From Deltaproteobacteria bacterium (GTDB lineage: Bacteria > Myxococcota_A > Polyangia > DRWM01 > JAAZOP01): a DNA stretch of 64,000 bases. The notes under the pieces were generated by a model. That model worked only from the letters and a program-made list of their open reading frames with translations, ran no database searches and was not told the origin of the DNA. The translations under genes and the position numbers were made by a program. The DNA lies in contig JACRCX010000092.1 in the NCBI GenBank assembly GCA_016218815.1, positions 1-64,000 of the forward strand, written 5' to 3'. Below are positions 48,804 to 57,062 of this stretch, one piece after another (the stretch's first letter is position 1; every line of letters starts with the position of its first letter).

Positions 48804-49379
48804 CTACTTCCGCGCGGCGGCCGCCGCGCGCTTGCGCTCGCGCTCCTTCTGCTGCACCTGCTCTCCGGCCATCCCGCCCAGGTAGGCGATGCCGAGACAC
48901 AGCACGGCGGACGCGACCAGCATCGCGGTCGAGACGCCGCGGTTCCGGTAGACGAAATGCTCGAGCAGCCAGTTGGCCGGCGCCGCGACCAGCGCGGCCA
49001 GGACCGGCTCGCGCACCAGGTACCCCTTGGAGTACCGCCCCAGGACGAAGCCGGCCGCGAAATACACCGCGACCACGATCAGGATCATCGCCGACCAGAA
49101 GCCCACCAGATTCGGCGACCGGCCGCCCAGCATCGATGTCGACAAGAGCGGCACCAGCGCCAGGCCGACCACGACCTGCAGGCCGATGATGATTGCCGCG
49201 CCCAGACCGGCGGCGGCCCAGGAGATGGATGGCTTGTTCAGCGCGTCGAAGCCGTACATCGACTCCTGCGACGGCGCCGGCGCGGCCGCGGCCGCCAGCT
49301 CCGCTCCGCACCCGGCGCAACGCGCCGCTCCCGCCGCGTTCTCCGCTCCGCACTTCGTGCACTTGTTCCCTGACGCCAT
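48804..49379 (-). CDS. zinc-ribbon membrane protein
   Basis: 191 residues from an ATG with GGGAGGAG upstream. An N-terminal zinc ribbon (CTKCGAENAAGAARCAGCG) and an Ala/Pro linker precede four membrane helices (LGAAIIIGLQVVVGLALVPL, FWSAMILIVVAVYFAAGFVLG, LAALVAAPANWLLEHFVY, STAMLVASAVLCLGIAYLGG). A basic C-terminus (KERERKRAAAAARK) ends it. Function unknown. It ends the minus-strand group 54225-48804. Confidence 0.75.
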   Translation of the reverse strand: MASGNKCTKCGAENAAGAARCAGCGAELAAAAAPAPSQESMYGFDALNKPSISWAAAGLGAAIIIGLQVVVGLALVPLLSTSMLGGRSPNLVGFWSAMILIVVAVYFAAGFVLGRYSKGYLVREPVLAALVAAPANWLLEHFVYRNRGVSTAMLVASAVLCLGIAYLGGMAGEQVQQKERERKRAAAAARK

Positions 49380-49554
49380 CGCTCTCCTCCCGTCGCGGCC
49401 CCGCGGCCGCAGAGCGCGAGCGCCGGGTGGATGGTTGGGCCGGGTTCCTCGCGGCCCCGCCCGGCGCGCTCGCGTGCCATCATCCCGTGCCGGCGGCCCC
49501 GAAAGCAAGGAATCGGGCGAGGGCCACGGCCAGGCGCGACAGCCGCGCCCGGCT

Positions 49555-49625
49555 CCTCCCCACCTCTCCAGCCGACCTCTCCACCTCTCCTCGCCCGGTC
49601 CGGACAAGCCTGACGCGTCGTCATG
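49555..49625. repeat. ACCTCTCCAGCCGACCTC repeat with conserved flank
   Basis: CCCCACCTCTCCAGCCGACCT is followed by a second CCACCTCTCC unit, then CCGGTCCGGA and GACGCGTCGTCA. The same order recurs at 55698, and the core alone at 50963. Confidence 0.8.
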
Positions 49626-49643
49626 TACCGCGGGATTCGTGGT

Positions 49644-50897
49644 TCAGAACATCGAGAAGCCCACCAGGACCAGGTGCGTGTCGGCGAGGTGGTACGCGAC
49701 GTCGGCGGGGATGAACCGGTAGCCGACGCTGAAACCGCCGAGCGTCACGTCCGCGCCGACGATCAGCCCCACCCCGTGCAGCCCCAGGTCGTCCGGAGTC
49801 GGTCCCGACACCAGCCGGCACACCGCCCCCGGCACCGACGGATCGCACGCCGGGTCTCCCGAGTAGAAGGCCGGGCCGCTCGGATCCCGCGCCAGGTACT
49901 CGTAGCGCACCCCCGCCGCGAAGCGCAGGTGCAGCGGCATCGACCACCGCGCGAGCAGCAGCCGGTATTGCAGCTCCAGACCCAGGTCGATCCCGAGGTC
50001 CTCCACGGTCAGCCGGCCCGGGCCCACCGTCGCGCTCGGCGCGTCCAGCCGCAGCTCGTGCACCCCCGAACCCCCGTTGACGCCGAAGTCCAGGACCACC
50101 CCGAGTTGATCCCACAACGAGATCCCCAGCTCGAACACCGCCCCGCCCGTGCCGTCGGGGATCCCGCCCCATTGGTAGTAGCCGCGCAGTCCCAGCACCG
50201 GCAGCAGGGCCATCGGCCGCGGCTGCAGGCTCTCCGGCTCGAGCAGTCGGGACACCCCCACCACGCCCGTCCCCCAATCGACCAGTCCGACGATCCGCCC
50301 CTGGGCATCCAGCACCGGGGCACCGCCGAACGTCTGCTCCCCCGTCATCCCCAACGTGAAGCGCGACGCCGAAACCGACGTCACCCGGGTCTCGACCAGC
50401 TCGAACTTCGTCTCCCCGTCGTCGCCCGTCGTCTCGTCCAGCGTGTACACCCGGTCGCCCAGCGCCGGGAGCCCCGGCGCGAGCGCGAGCGGTCTGCCGG
50501 CGAGCGGGCGCTCGAGCGTCAGGACGAAGAACCCGTAGTCGACGTCCCAGACCACCGAGCGCCGGACCTCCGACGCGTCGCTCTCCGACTCCGGGTGCCC
50601 CACCGGGTGCACGGTGATCGTCCGGCCCGCATCCGCCCCCGGCTCGGGGAACACGACCGTGCGGTCGTCGCGGACGAGCAGGCCGTAACCCGAGGCCCAC
50701 GGCGTATCGTACTCGACCACCGCCTCCAGGACGCGCTCCAGGTCGATGGGCGGAGCCGCCGCCACCGGCTGCTCCCCGGTCGCGTCCGTCGCCTCCGCCG
50801 CCGCCACTTGCGCCGCGGCCGGCCCCGGTCCGGCCGAGACGATCAAAAGCAGGACGAAGGGAGCGGCTGCCTTCTGCGGTACGATCGTGAGCTTCAT
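49644..50897 (-). CDS. inactive trypsin-like domain joined to an outer-membrane barrel
   Basis: 417 residues from an ATG with GGGAGG upstream; signal peptide ends in GPAAAQ. The first half has a trypsin/HtrA-like trace: GYGLLVRDDRTVVFP, DYGFFVLTLERPL and FGGAPVLDAQGRIVGLVDWG. The last is where an active enzyme has GxSGGPV, and here the nucleophile Ser is absent. The C-terminal 200 residues alternate polar and hydrophobic residues and end in LVLVGFSMF, typical of an outer-membrane beta-barrel with a terminal Phe. A binding or scaffold role is more likely than proteolysis. Confidence 0.65.
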   Translation of the reverse strand: MKLTIVPQKAAAPFVLLLIVSAGPGPAAAQVAAAEATDATGEQPVAAAPPIDLERVLEAVVEYDTPWASGYGLLVRDDRTVVFPEPGADAGRTITVHPVGHPESESDASEVRRSVVWDVDYGFFVLTLERPLAGRPLALAPGLPALGDRVYTLDETTGDDGETKFELVETRVTSVSASRFTLGMTGEQTFGGAPVLDAQGRIVGLVDWGTGVVGVSRLLEPESLQPRPMALLPVLGLRGYYQWGGIPDGTGGAVFELGISLWDQLGVVLDFGVNGGSGVHELRLDAPSATVGPGRLTVEDLGIDLGLELQYRLLLARWSMPLHLRFAAGVRYEYLARDPSGPAFYSGDPACDPSVPGAVCRLVSGPTPDDLGLHGVGLIVGADVTLGGFSVGYRFIPADVAYHLADTHLVLVGFSMF

Positions 50898-50962
50898 CGG
50901 CGCCTCCCGACCCCCGACACCGATAGGCCCGATCCCACCCCCCGTCAACTCGCCCACGTCCC

Positions 50963-51007
50963 CCTCCCCACCTCTCCAGCCGACCTCCCCACCTCTCCTC
51001 TGCCGGT
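50963..51007. repeat. ACCTCTCCAGCCGACCTC repeat, short copy
   Basis: CCCCACCTCTCC-AGCCGACCTC-CCCACCTCTCC lies between coaX and the barrel gene. Same family as 49555 and 55698 but without the GACGCGTCGTCA flank. Confidence 0.75.
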
Positions 51008-51022
51008 TGCGCCGCCCACCGC

Positions 51023-51847
51023 TCACCGGTTCCTCTCCCACAGGAGGCGCAGCCCCGTCAACGTCAGGTGCTCGTCGACCTCGTCGATCGTCGCCGAGCC
51101 CTCGGCGATGAGTCCCGCCAGTCCGCCGGTGGCCAGGACGCGGACCGGGAACCCCAGCTCCGCCCGGAGGCGCCCGACCAGGCCGTCGACGAGCCCGACG
51201 TAGCCGAAGTAGATGCCGGACTGCAGCGAATGGACCGTGTTCTTCCCCACCGCGTTCTTCGGCTTGCGGATCTCGACGCGGAACAGCTTCGCGGCGCGGG
51301 TGAAGAGCGCGTTGGCGGCGGTGTCCAGGCCGGGGGCGATGGCGCCGCCCAGGTACGCGCCGTCGGGGGCGATGCAGTCGAAGGTGGCCGCGGTGCCCAG
51401 ATCGACGACGATGCAGCCCCCCTGGACCCGCTCGTGCGCCGCCACCGCGTTGACGATGCGGTCGGCCCCGACCTCGCGCGGATCGTCCAGGCGGATCGCG
51501 ATGCCCGTCCGGATCCCGGGACCGACGCAGAGGGGCGGGCGGCCCAGGACCCGGCCCGCCAGGCGCTCGAACGTCACGGTCAGCGCCGGGACGACGGACG
51601 CGACCGCCAGGCCCTGGAGGTCGGCGAACGCCAGGCCCTCCGCCGCGAGCAGTGCGCGCAGCGAGACCGCCAGCTCGTCCGCCGTGGCGTCCGCGATCGT
51701 CCGCAGGCGCCAGTCGTGACGCAGCGTCGGGCCGACGAACAGGCCCAGGCAGATGTTGGTGTTGCCCACGTCGGCGACGAGCAGCGGCGCGGGCGTCTCC
51801 GGGGCCGCGTCGCCGGTCGGCGCGGCCGTTGCGTCCTCGGGGCTCAC
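51023..51847 (-). CDS. coaX: type III pantothenate kinase
   Basis: 274 residues. The ATP-binding phosphate loop is VADVGNTNICLGLF, followed by the conserved GADRIVNAVAA and VVDLGTAATFDCI, and a GGAIAPGL motif binding pantothenate. It catalyses the first step of CoA synthesis. The N-terminal 20 residues (Ala/Pro-rich) are longer than usual, so the start may be internal. It follows a lipoprotein gene by 9 bp in a five-gene minus-strand run. Confidence 0.95.
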   Translation of the reverse strand: MSPEDATAAPTGDAAPETPAPLLVADVGNTNICLGLFVGPTLRHDWRLRTIADATADELAVSLRALLAAEGLAFADLQGLAVASVVPALTVTFERLAGRVLGRPPLCVGPGIRTGIAIRLDDPREVGADRIVNAVAAHERVQGGCIVVDLGTAATFDCIAPDGAYLGGAIAPGLDTAANALFTRAAKLFRVEIRKPKNAVGKNTVHSLQSGIYFGYVGLVDGLVGRLRAELGFPVRVLATGGLAGLIAEGSATIDEVDEHLTLTGLRLLWERNR

Positions 51848-51856
51848 GGGGACCTC

Positions 51857-52375
51857 CTACGGCGCCGGCGGCGCGTTGTTGGCGCGGTACCAGGCGATGA
51901 AGTCGGCGACGTCGCGCCGGAGCCGCGCCTCCACCTCGCGGATCGTGTACGGCGCCTCGGGCATGTCCGACGGCGGGTTGGGCTGGAACCGGAAGTGCTG
52001 GTCGGTGAAGACCCGGAGCATCAGGCTCTCCTGGGTGTCCTTGCGCTGGACCATCACCACCCGCGGCATGTCGTCCGGCGACGCCTGGATCGGCACCCGG
52101 TCGCCGATCCGCTCGCGATCCTGCGCCGTGAGGAACTCGACCGCGACCGGCAGGTTCGTGCCCACCACGTCGACGGTCCACTCCGTCTGATCCGGCAGCA
52201 GCACCGTCACGAACGTCGCGGTCTGCACGCTCTTGGCGGCCAGCGCCTGCACGATCGTGTCCAGCGCCACCGCCTGGTCCAGCGGCCGCTCCTCGATCTC
52301 GTGCTCCACCCCGCCCGGACCGCAGCCGAGCAGCGCGAGGGCCAGCGTCGTCCCGAATCCCGCACCGTTCCTCAT
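51857..52375 (-). CDS. small lipoprotein of unknown function
   Basis: 172 residues. Lipobox LALLGCG after a short basic N-terminus. The mature part is helix-strand mixed (LDTIVQALAAKSVQTATFVTVLLPDQ, EFLTAQDRERIGDRVPI) and ends in a Pro-rich tail. The ATG overlaps the stop of the upstream PKD-like protein (ATGA), so the two are probably made together. No family recognised. Confidence 0.7.
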   Translation of the reverse strand: MRNGAGFGTTLALALLGCGPGGVEHEIEERPLDQAVALDTIVQALAAKSVQTATFVTVLLPDQTEWTVDVVGTNLPVAVEFLTAQDRERIGDRVPIQASPDDMPRVVMVQRKDTQESLMLRVFTDQHFRFQPNPPSDMPEAPYTIREVEARLRRDVADFIAWYRANNAPPAP

Positions 52376-54225
52376 CTCCGTGCTCCTTGTCCGTCCCGCC
52401 CTTCCCGCTCTTCCCGCTCTTCGCCCTGCCGGCCCTTCCCGCGGCGGCGCGGTTTCAGGGCCAGGACCCCGAGGAAGGACAGCGCCGCGGCGATCGACGC
52501 GCCCGTGCCCTGGGCTTCCGCCCCGCAGGTACAGCCGCCGCCGCCGCCGTCCCCGTCCGTGCCGGCGTCGTCCGAGGCGTCGACGCCGGCGTCGCCCGAA
52601 TCGGTCCCGCCGTCGCTCCCTCCCGCGCGCAGCTCGAACCACGTGCTCGCCCGCCGGCTGTCGACGATCCCGTCGTTCACCCAGACGCGCCAGTAGTAGC
52701 GGTGCGGCGTCAGCGCGGACGGCACCTGCCACGAGGTCTGCCCCCCCGCGCCTTCCTCGACCGGCCCCGACGTCATCACCTCGGAGCCGGCGAACGTCCC
52801 GTCCGCGTCGAACTCGAAGAAGTAGGTCAATGGGTCGCCGTCGGGATCGGTCGCGTTCCCCACCACCAGCGTGGGCCGCGGGTCGAAGCTGTTGATGCGG
52901 TCCGGCGAGACGATGGTCGGGGCGCTCGGCGGCGCGTTGGGCACGACCGTCAGGGTGAAGGTCTGCTCGCCGTAGTCGCCGTCGTCGTCCGTGACGCGGA
53001 CCGTGATCGCATGGTCCCCCAGCACGTCGTCGGTGTCCGGCGGCGTCCAGCGGATGACGCCGTCGCTCTCCCCGACGGTCATCTCCGCGGGCGCCGCGGG
53101 AAGGCTGAAGGAGAGCACGTCGGCCGGCGCGGCGTCCGCCGCCGTCACCGTGTGGGTCCACTCGAAGTTGCGCAGCACCGTGGTCTCCGCCGGCGGCTCG
53201 GAGGTGAGCTCCGGGGCCACGTTGAGCACGGCGACGCGCAGGCGCCGCGTCAACGTCTCGGTGCCGCGGGTCCCCCGCATGCTCACGTCCACCGTCGTCG
53301 GGCCGTCGAGGTCGGCGGCGGAGAAGGTGACGGTCGCGCCCGTCCCGTCGTCGGTTTCGCCGTCGGCGTCCAGATCCCAGGTGACCGTGTACGCCCCGCC
53401 GCCATCGTCGGGGAACTCCGAGACCAGCTCGACTTCGCCCCCTTCGGGGACCGTCACCGAGGCGCCCCAGTTGACGACGAGCGCGAGGTCTTCCCCGTCC
53501 ATGTCCGCCGTCGCGGCCCCGACGTCGCCCACCACGGTCTCCATCTGGGTCCGCACGCCCGCGCGGGAGTTGCCCTGCCAGCCGAAGAGGATGAAGCCGA
53601 CGGTTTCCCCGGCCGCGATGGTCACGCTGAAGTCGACGGTCGTCTGGCCCGAGGTGAGCCGCTGTGCGGTCGGCGCCACCGCGGCGCCGTCGCCGAAGTA
53701 CGCGTGCCCGAGCGTCGGATCGCCCGAGCCCTCGGTGTCGTCCGTGCCGAACCAGTAGTCGTCGGCACCGATCAGCATGTCGCCCGAGGACGTGCCGTAG
53801 ACGCTCTCGCTGCCGTCCGAGCCCAGATCGCAGAAGTACTCGACGGCCACGGTCTGGCTGGTGGTGCCGCTGTTCTCGATCGTGTCGAAGTAGCGGCAGT
53901 AGTCCCCGCCCGTGGCGGGCACGTAGGCGTGGCGCGTGACGCGAAGGTTGCTGCCCATGAGCGAGGTCGCCATCGTCACATGGCGGCCGTCGGTCGAGAC
54001 CGTGCCCGGGATCGAGCCGGCGCTGTACGGCGCGCCGCCGATGCGCAGGATGTAGCAGCCGTCGTAGGCGTCGATGCTGCCGTTGGAGAGGCTCCCGTCG
54101 ACCGTGTCCTGGATGTCGAAGAGGAACCCGCCTTCCGACGACAGGTTGATCACGGCCGCCGCGGGTGCGGCCCGGACGCTCACGACGAGAGCCGCGATGC
54201 TCCCCCAGCCGAGCAGACGCTTCAT
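52372..54225 (-). CDS. surface protein with PKD/cadherin-like domains and MYXO-CTERM-like sorting tail
   Basis: 617 residues, signal peptide ending in APAAAV. A beta-rich N-terminal domain (20-260) is followed by Ig-like/PKD modules (VTWDLDADGETDDG, VIRWTPPDTDDVLGDHAITVRVTD, a fibronectin-like YYWRVWVNDG). An Asp/Gly-rich linker follows, then GGGCTCGAE, a hydrophobic helix (ASIAAALSFLGVLAL) and PRRR, the layout of MYXO-CTERM sorting signals. Normally the protein would end there. Here 15-20 extra charged residues (EEREEREGRDG) follow, encoded by a CTTCCCGCT tandem repeat at 52391-52443, as if the repeat had displaced the stop. Confidence 0.78.
   Translation of the reverse strand: MKRLLGWGSIAALVVSVRAAPAAAVINLSSEGGFLFDIQDTVDGSLSNGSIDAYDGCYILRIGGAPYSAGSIPGTVSTDGRHVTMATSLMGSNLRVTRHAYVPATGGDYCRYFDTIENSGTTSQTVAVEYFCDLGSDGSESVYGTSSGDMLIGADDYWFGTDDTEGSGDPTLGHAYFGDGAAVAPTAQRLTSGQTTVDFSVTIAAGETVGFILFGWQGNSRAGVRTQMETVVGDVGAATADMDGEDLALVVNWGASVTVPEGGEVELVSEFPDDGGGAYTVTWDLDADGETDDGTGATVTFSAADLDGPTTVDVSMRGTRGTETLTRRLRVAVLNVAPELTSEPPAETTVLRNFEWTHTVTAADAAPADVLSFSLPAAPAEMTVGESDGVIRWTPPDTDDVLGDHAITVRVTDDDGDYGEQTFTLTVVPNAPPSAPTIVSPDRINSFDPRPTLVVGNATDPDGDPLTYFFEFDADGTFAGSEVMTSGPVEEGAGGQTSWQVPSALTPHRYYWRVWVNDGIVDSRRASTWFELRAGGSDGGTDSGDAGVDASDDAGTDGDGGGGGCTCGAEAQGTGASIAAALSFLGVLALKPRRRGKGRQGEEREEREGRDGQGARR
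52391..52443. repeat. CTTCCCGCT tandem repeat at a gene 3' end
   Basis: Units GTCCCGCC, CTTCCCGCT, CTTCCCGCT, CTTCGCC and CCTTCCCGC. They encode the Glu/Arg tail after the MYXO-CTERM-like signal. Confidence 0.75.
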
Positions 54226-54356
54226 GACGACTCCCCTTTCCCGCTCGCGCCGGGCGCCGCACGCGCGTGCCGCCTGGTGCGTAGGTCGCGGCGGCAGTCT
54301 AGCGGGGCAGGGCGACCCGTGCAACGCCTCCACACCCGCCGCCGTTTCGCCCCCCC

Positions 54357-54432
54357 CTCTGCGTCTCTGCGTCTCTGCGCGAAAATTCCCCCCGGCCCGG
54401 ACCAATAGCCAATAACCAATAACCAAGAACCC
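54357..54432. repeat. CTCTGCG array followed by CCGGACCAATA array
   Basis: Three CTCTGCGT units end in GCGCGAAAA (54357-54385). From 54397 CCGGACCAATAGCC and AATAACC units follow, ending in AAGAACCC. Two repeat families thus sit side by side between divergent genes, the first homologous to 25572 and the second to 62120 and 21399. The rest of 54226-54509 is featureless apart from the starts of its two genes. Confidence 0.85.
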
Positions 54433-54509
54433 TGACGCCTTGACACCTCCTCCCCCGGGTTGCTACCGTGCCCGAGGCCTGAGAAGGCCCCCGGATGGAG
54501 GGTGGTCCG

Positions 54510-55496
54510 ATGCGCAAGCGTTCGTTCCTTGCGGTTCTCCTGGGCGCTCTCGCGCTCGCCGGATCCGCCCAGGCGAACCCGATGGATCTGACCTTGTCTC
54601 GACTGTACCGGGACAACCAGGACTGCGACCTGGCGCTGCGTGGCATCCGGGTTGATCCCGACACCGGCGACCCGATCCCGCCCGACAACGTCGCATGTGC
54701 CGATCAGGCCGCCTTCCGGGAGCTGTCCCGCGAGTTCGGACTCGCCATCGCGCCGGTGCTCCTCGCCCCCGCCGAGACCCTCGGCTATGCCGGCTTCTAC
54801 CTCGGTCTCGAAGGCTCGATCACCTTGATCAACAAGGACAACGGCGTCTGGGAACGCGCCGTGGAGGACGGCAACCCCGACGGCGCCCTCACGGCCTGGT
54901 CGATCCACGCGCGCAAGGGCCTGCCCTTCTCGTTCGAGCTGGGGACCAGCGTCTCCTACGTCGCCGCCACCGAGGACGTGCTGCTCGGCGCCGACGTCCG
55001 CTGGGCCCTGCTCGAAGGCTACCGCACCGGCTGGAAAGCCTACTTCCCGGACATCGCCGTCCGCGGCGCGGTCAACCGCCTGATGGGCGACGACGAGATG
55101 GACATGACCGTGTGGAGCATCGACGTCTCGCTCTCCCACCCCTTCGCCGTCTCCGGCGCCATGACCATCACCCCCTACGCCGGGTACCAGTTCGTCCAGA
55201 CCATCGCCGATACCGCGCTCGTGCTCAACGGGCTCCCGGACGACCCCAACGGGACCGGCTTCAACACTCCCAGGCTGGAGTGTGATGCGACGGCGGCGGA
55301 CTACCAGACCGACTGCATCGGCGGCGTGAACGGCCCCCCCGGCCTGCACTACCTGGAGTTCAGCCGCGAGTACATCGACCGGCATCGCGGGTTCATCGGC
55401 GTCCGGTTCCTCTGGGAGCACTTCGTCGCCATCCTGCAGGGCGCCTTCACCGACGGCCAGCAGAACTTCGGCGTCTCGCTCGGCTTCGACTACTAG
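54510..55496 (+). CDS. outer-membrane beta-barrel protein
   Basis: 328 residues from the second ATG (54510), which has GGAGGG 7 bp upstream; an ATG at 54495 lies inside that site. Signal peptide ends in GSAQA. After a Cys-containing stretch the protein alternates strands (GFYLGLEGSITLI, SFELGTSVSYV, MTITPYAGYQFVQTI, IGVRFLWEHFVAILQGAF) and ends in NFGVSLGFDY, a terminal aromatic signature. It lies alone and is divergent from the surface protein gene. Substrate or role unknown. Confidence 0.8.
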   Translation: MRKRSFLAVLLGALALAGSAQANPMDLTLSRLYRDNQDCDLALRGIRVDPDTGDPIPPDNVACADQAAFRELSREFGLAIAPVLLAPAETLGYAGFYLGLEGSITLINKDNGVWERAVEDGNPDGALTAWSIHARKGLPFSFELGTSVSYVAATEDVLLGADVRWALLEGYRTGWKAYFPDIAVRGAVNRLMGDDEMDMTVWSIDVSLSHPFAVSGAMTITPYAGYQFVQTIADTALVLNGLPDDPNGTGFNTPRLECDATAADYQTDCIGGVNGPPGLHYLEFSREYIDRHRGFIGVRFLWEHFVAILQGAFTDGQQNFGVSLGFDY

Positions 55497-55572
55497 GCGA
55501 GGCCGCGCCCAGACCAACGAGTCTGCGTAGCACGGGTGTGCGCGGGCTGTACCTTGCTTGCGGATCCGGCAT

Positions 55573-55768
55573 GGGGGAGGTGGCGAGGCCGGCTGGGGAG
55601 AGGGAGAGGGTCCGGGTGCGGATGCCCGTGGCGCGGCGACCCGAAGGCCCTGCGCGCCGTCGAAGGGTCGCCGCGCCACGGCATCTACACCACCGCACCT
55701 CGCCACCTCTCCAGCCGACCTCCCCACCTCTCCTTGTCCGGTTCGGAAAAGGCCGACGCGTCGTCACG
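55573..55768. repeat. nested inverted-repeat element of about 195 bp
   Basis: Outer arms are GGAGGTGGCGAGGCCGGCTG near 55577 and its imperfect complement CCTCGCCACCTCTCC-AGCC near 55700. Inside lies a perfect 22-bp inverted repeat (55621-55642 with 55665-55686, beginning GATGCCCGTGGCGCGG). The right outer arm is the ACCTCTCCAGCCGACCTC repeat, with the GACGCGTCGTCA flank shared with 49555. No gene is evident in 55497-55810. Confidence 0.85.
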
Positions 55769-55810
55769 AACCGGCGCGTTTCGGTGTGCAGTCCAGAAAC
55801 TTGGGGGCCC

Positions 55811-56959
55811 CTACGGACGCGGGACGGCGACGGGCGAGACCGGCATGCCACCGCCGGGCGGGGCATCAATGTACGGCCCGGGGCTCGTCGCCGGCGTCCA
55901 GGTCGGTGCCGGGGGAGTGATGACCGGCGTCGTCGGCGTTCCCGGGCTCGTCGTCGGAGGCGTGTAGACCGGAGTCGCGGGAGCGACGACCGTCGTCGTG
56001 GTCGGCCTTGTGACCGGCGTCACGGGAGCGGTCGGACGAGGGGTCACGACCGGGGTGGACGGGTACGTGGTGCCCGGCGTGGTCGGGTAGTACGTCGGCG
56101 CGACGGGCGCCACCGGCGTGACGGTCCCGGGAGTCACGACCACCGTCGGCGTGCTGCCGGGGGTCGTCGGGTAGTGGGTCGGCGCGACGGGCGCCACCGG
56201 CGTGACGGTCCCGGGAGTGACGACGGTGGGCGTGCTGCCGGGCGTCGTCGGGTAGTAGGTCGGCGCGACGGGCGCGACCGGGGTGACGGTTCCCGGGTTG
56301 ACGACCGTCGGCGTGGCGCCCGGTACGGTCGGGTAGTAGGTCGGCGCGACGGGCGCGACCGGGGTGACGGTTCCCGGATGGACGACCGTCGGCGTGTTGC
56401 CGGGCGTCGTCGGGTAGGTCGTCGGCGCCACCGGAGTGACGACGACCGGTCCCTCGATCGTGCCGGGCCCGGTCACGACGACCGTCGGCGGCGGAGCGAC
56501 CGGGGTTACCGGCCGGACCGGCCCCGGCCCCGGGTACGAGCTGCCCACGATGACCGGTGGGGGAGGCGTGTTCGACACTGCCGGCGTCGCCGGAACGACC
56601 CGCGGCGGAGGCGGCGTCGGGGACTCCGGCCGCCAGTAGCCCGGATTGTAGCGGTACCCCGTGCCGTAGCGCTCGACCCGCGGCGCCACCCAGCCGTAGC
56701 CGGGACGCGGCGGGACCCAGCGGCCGTCGACCCAGATCCAGGTGTCGCTGCGCCAGCTCCACGAGCCCTCGATCCAGATGTACTCGGGCGCCGGGGCGAT
56801 GCCCTGGACCTCGACGCGCGCCGGCGGCGGCGCCGTCGCCACGTAGAGCGGCTCGGGGTGCGCATAGACGACCCCCGTCTCGTAGATCGTGCAGCCCCCG
56901 GCCGCCAGCAGCAAGGCGGCGATCGTTGCGAGTGCGAGGACGAGCAGCGTCTTTTTCAT
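55811..56959 (-). CDS. lipoprotein with WxxGxW-type motifs and Pro/Thr tandem repeats
   Basis: 382 residues. Lipobox ALLLAAGGC. The first third has YIWIEGSWSWRSDTWIWVDGRWVPP and GYGWVAPRV, the YXWGXW repeat style of envelope lipoproteins. Residues about 175-310 contain five copies of a 27-residue repeat of the type VTPVAPVAPTYYPTTPGSTP (81 bp per unit, seen clearly in the DNA). The rest is Pro/Thr-rich. Probably a long extended cell-wall-spanning arm. Copy number is likely to vary between strains. Confidence 0.75.
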   Translation of the reverse strand: MKKTLLVLALATIAALLLAAGGCTIYETGVVYAHPEPLYVATAPPPARVEVQGIAPAPEYIWIEGSWSWRSDTWIWVDGRWVPPRPGYGWVAPRVERYGTGYRYNPGYWRPESPTPPPPRVVPATPAVSNTPPPPVIVGSSYPGPGPVRPVTPVAPPPTVVVTGPGTIEGPVVVTPVAPTTYPTTPGNTPTVVHPGTVTPVAPVAPTYYPTVPGATPTVVNPGTVTPVAPVAPTYYPTTPGSTPTVVTPGTVTPVAPVAPTHYPTTPGSTPTVVVTPGTVTPVAPVAPTYYPTTPGTTYPSTPVVTPRPTAPVTPVTRPTTTTVVAPATPVYTPPTTSPGTPTTPVITPPAPTWTPATSPGPYIDAPPGGGMPVSPVAVPRP

Positions 56960-57062
56960 CTCTCACCTCACCACCGGACCGCGTCCGGCTTCACGCCCAC
57001 TCAGACGTGCCGAGCGCGCGGACGATTTAGAGCATACTACCTCCGGGAGGGGATGTCCGGTA

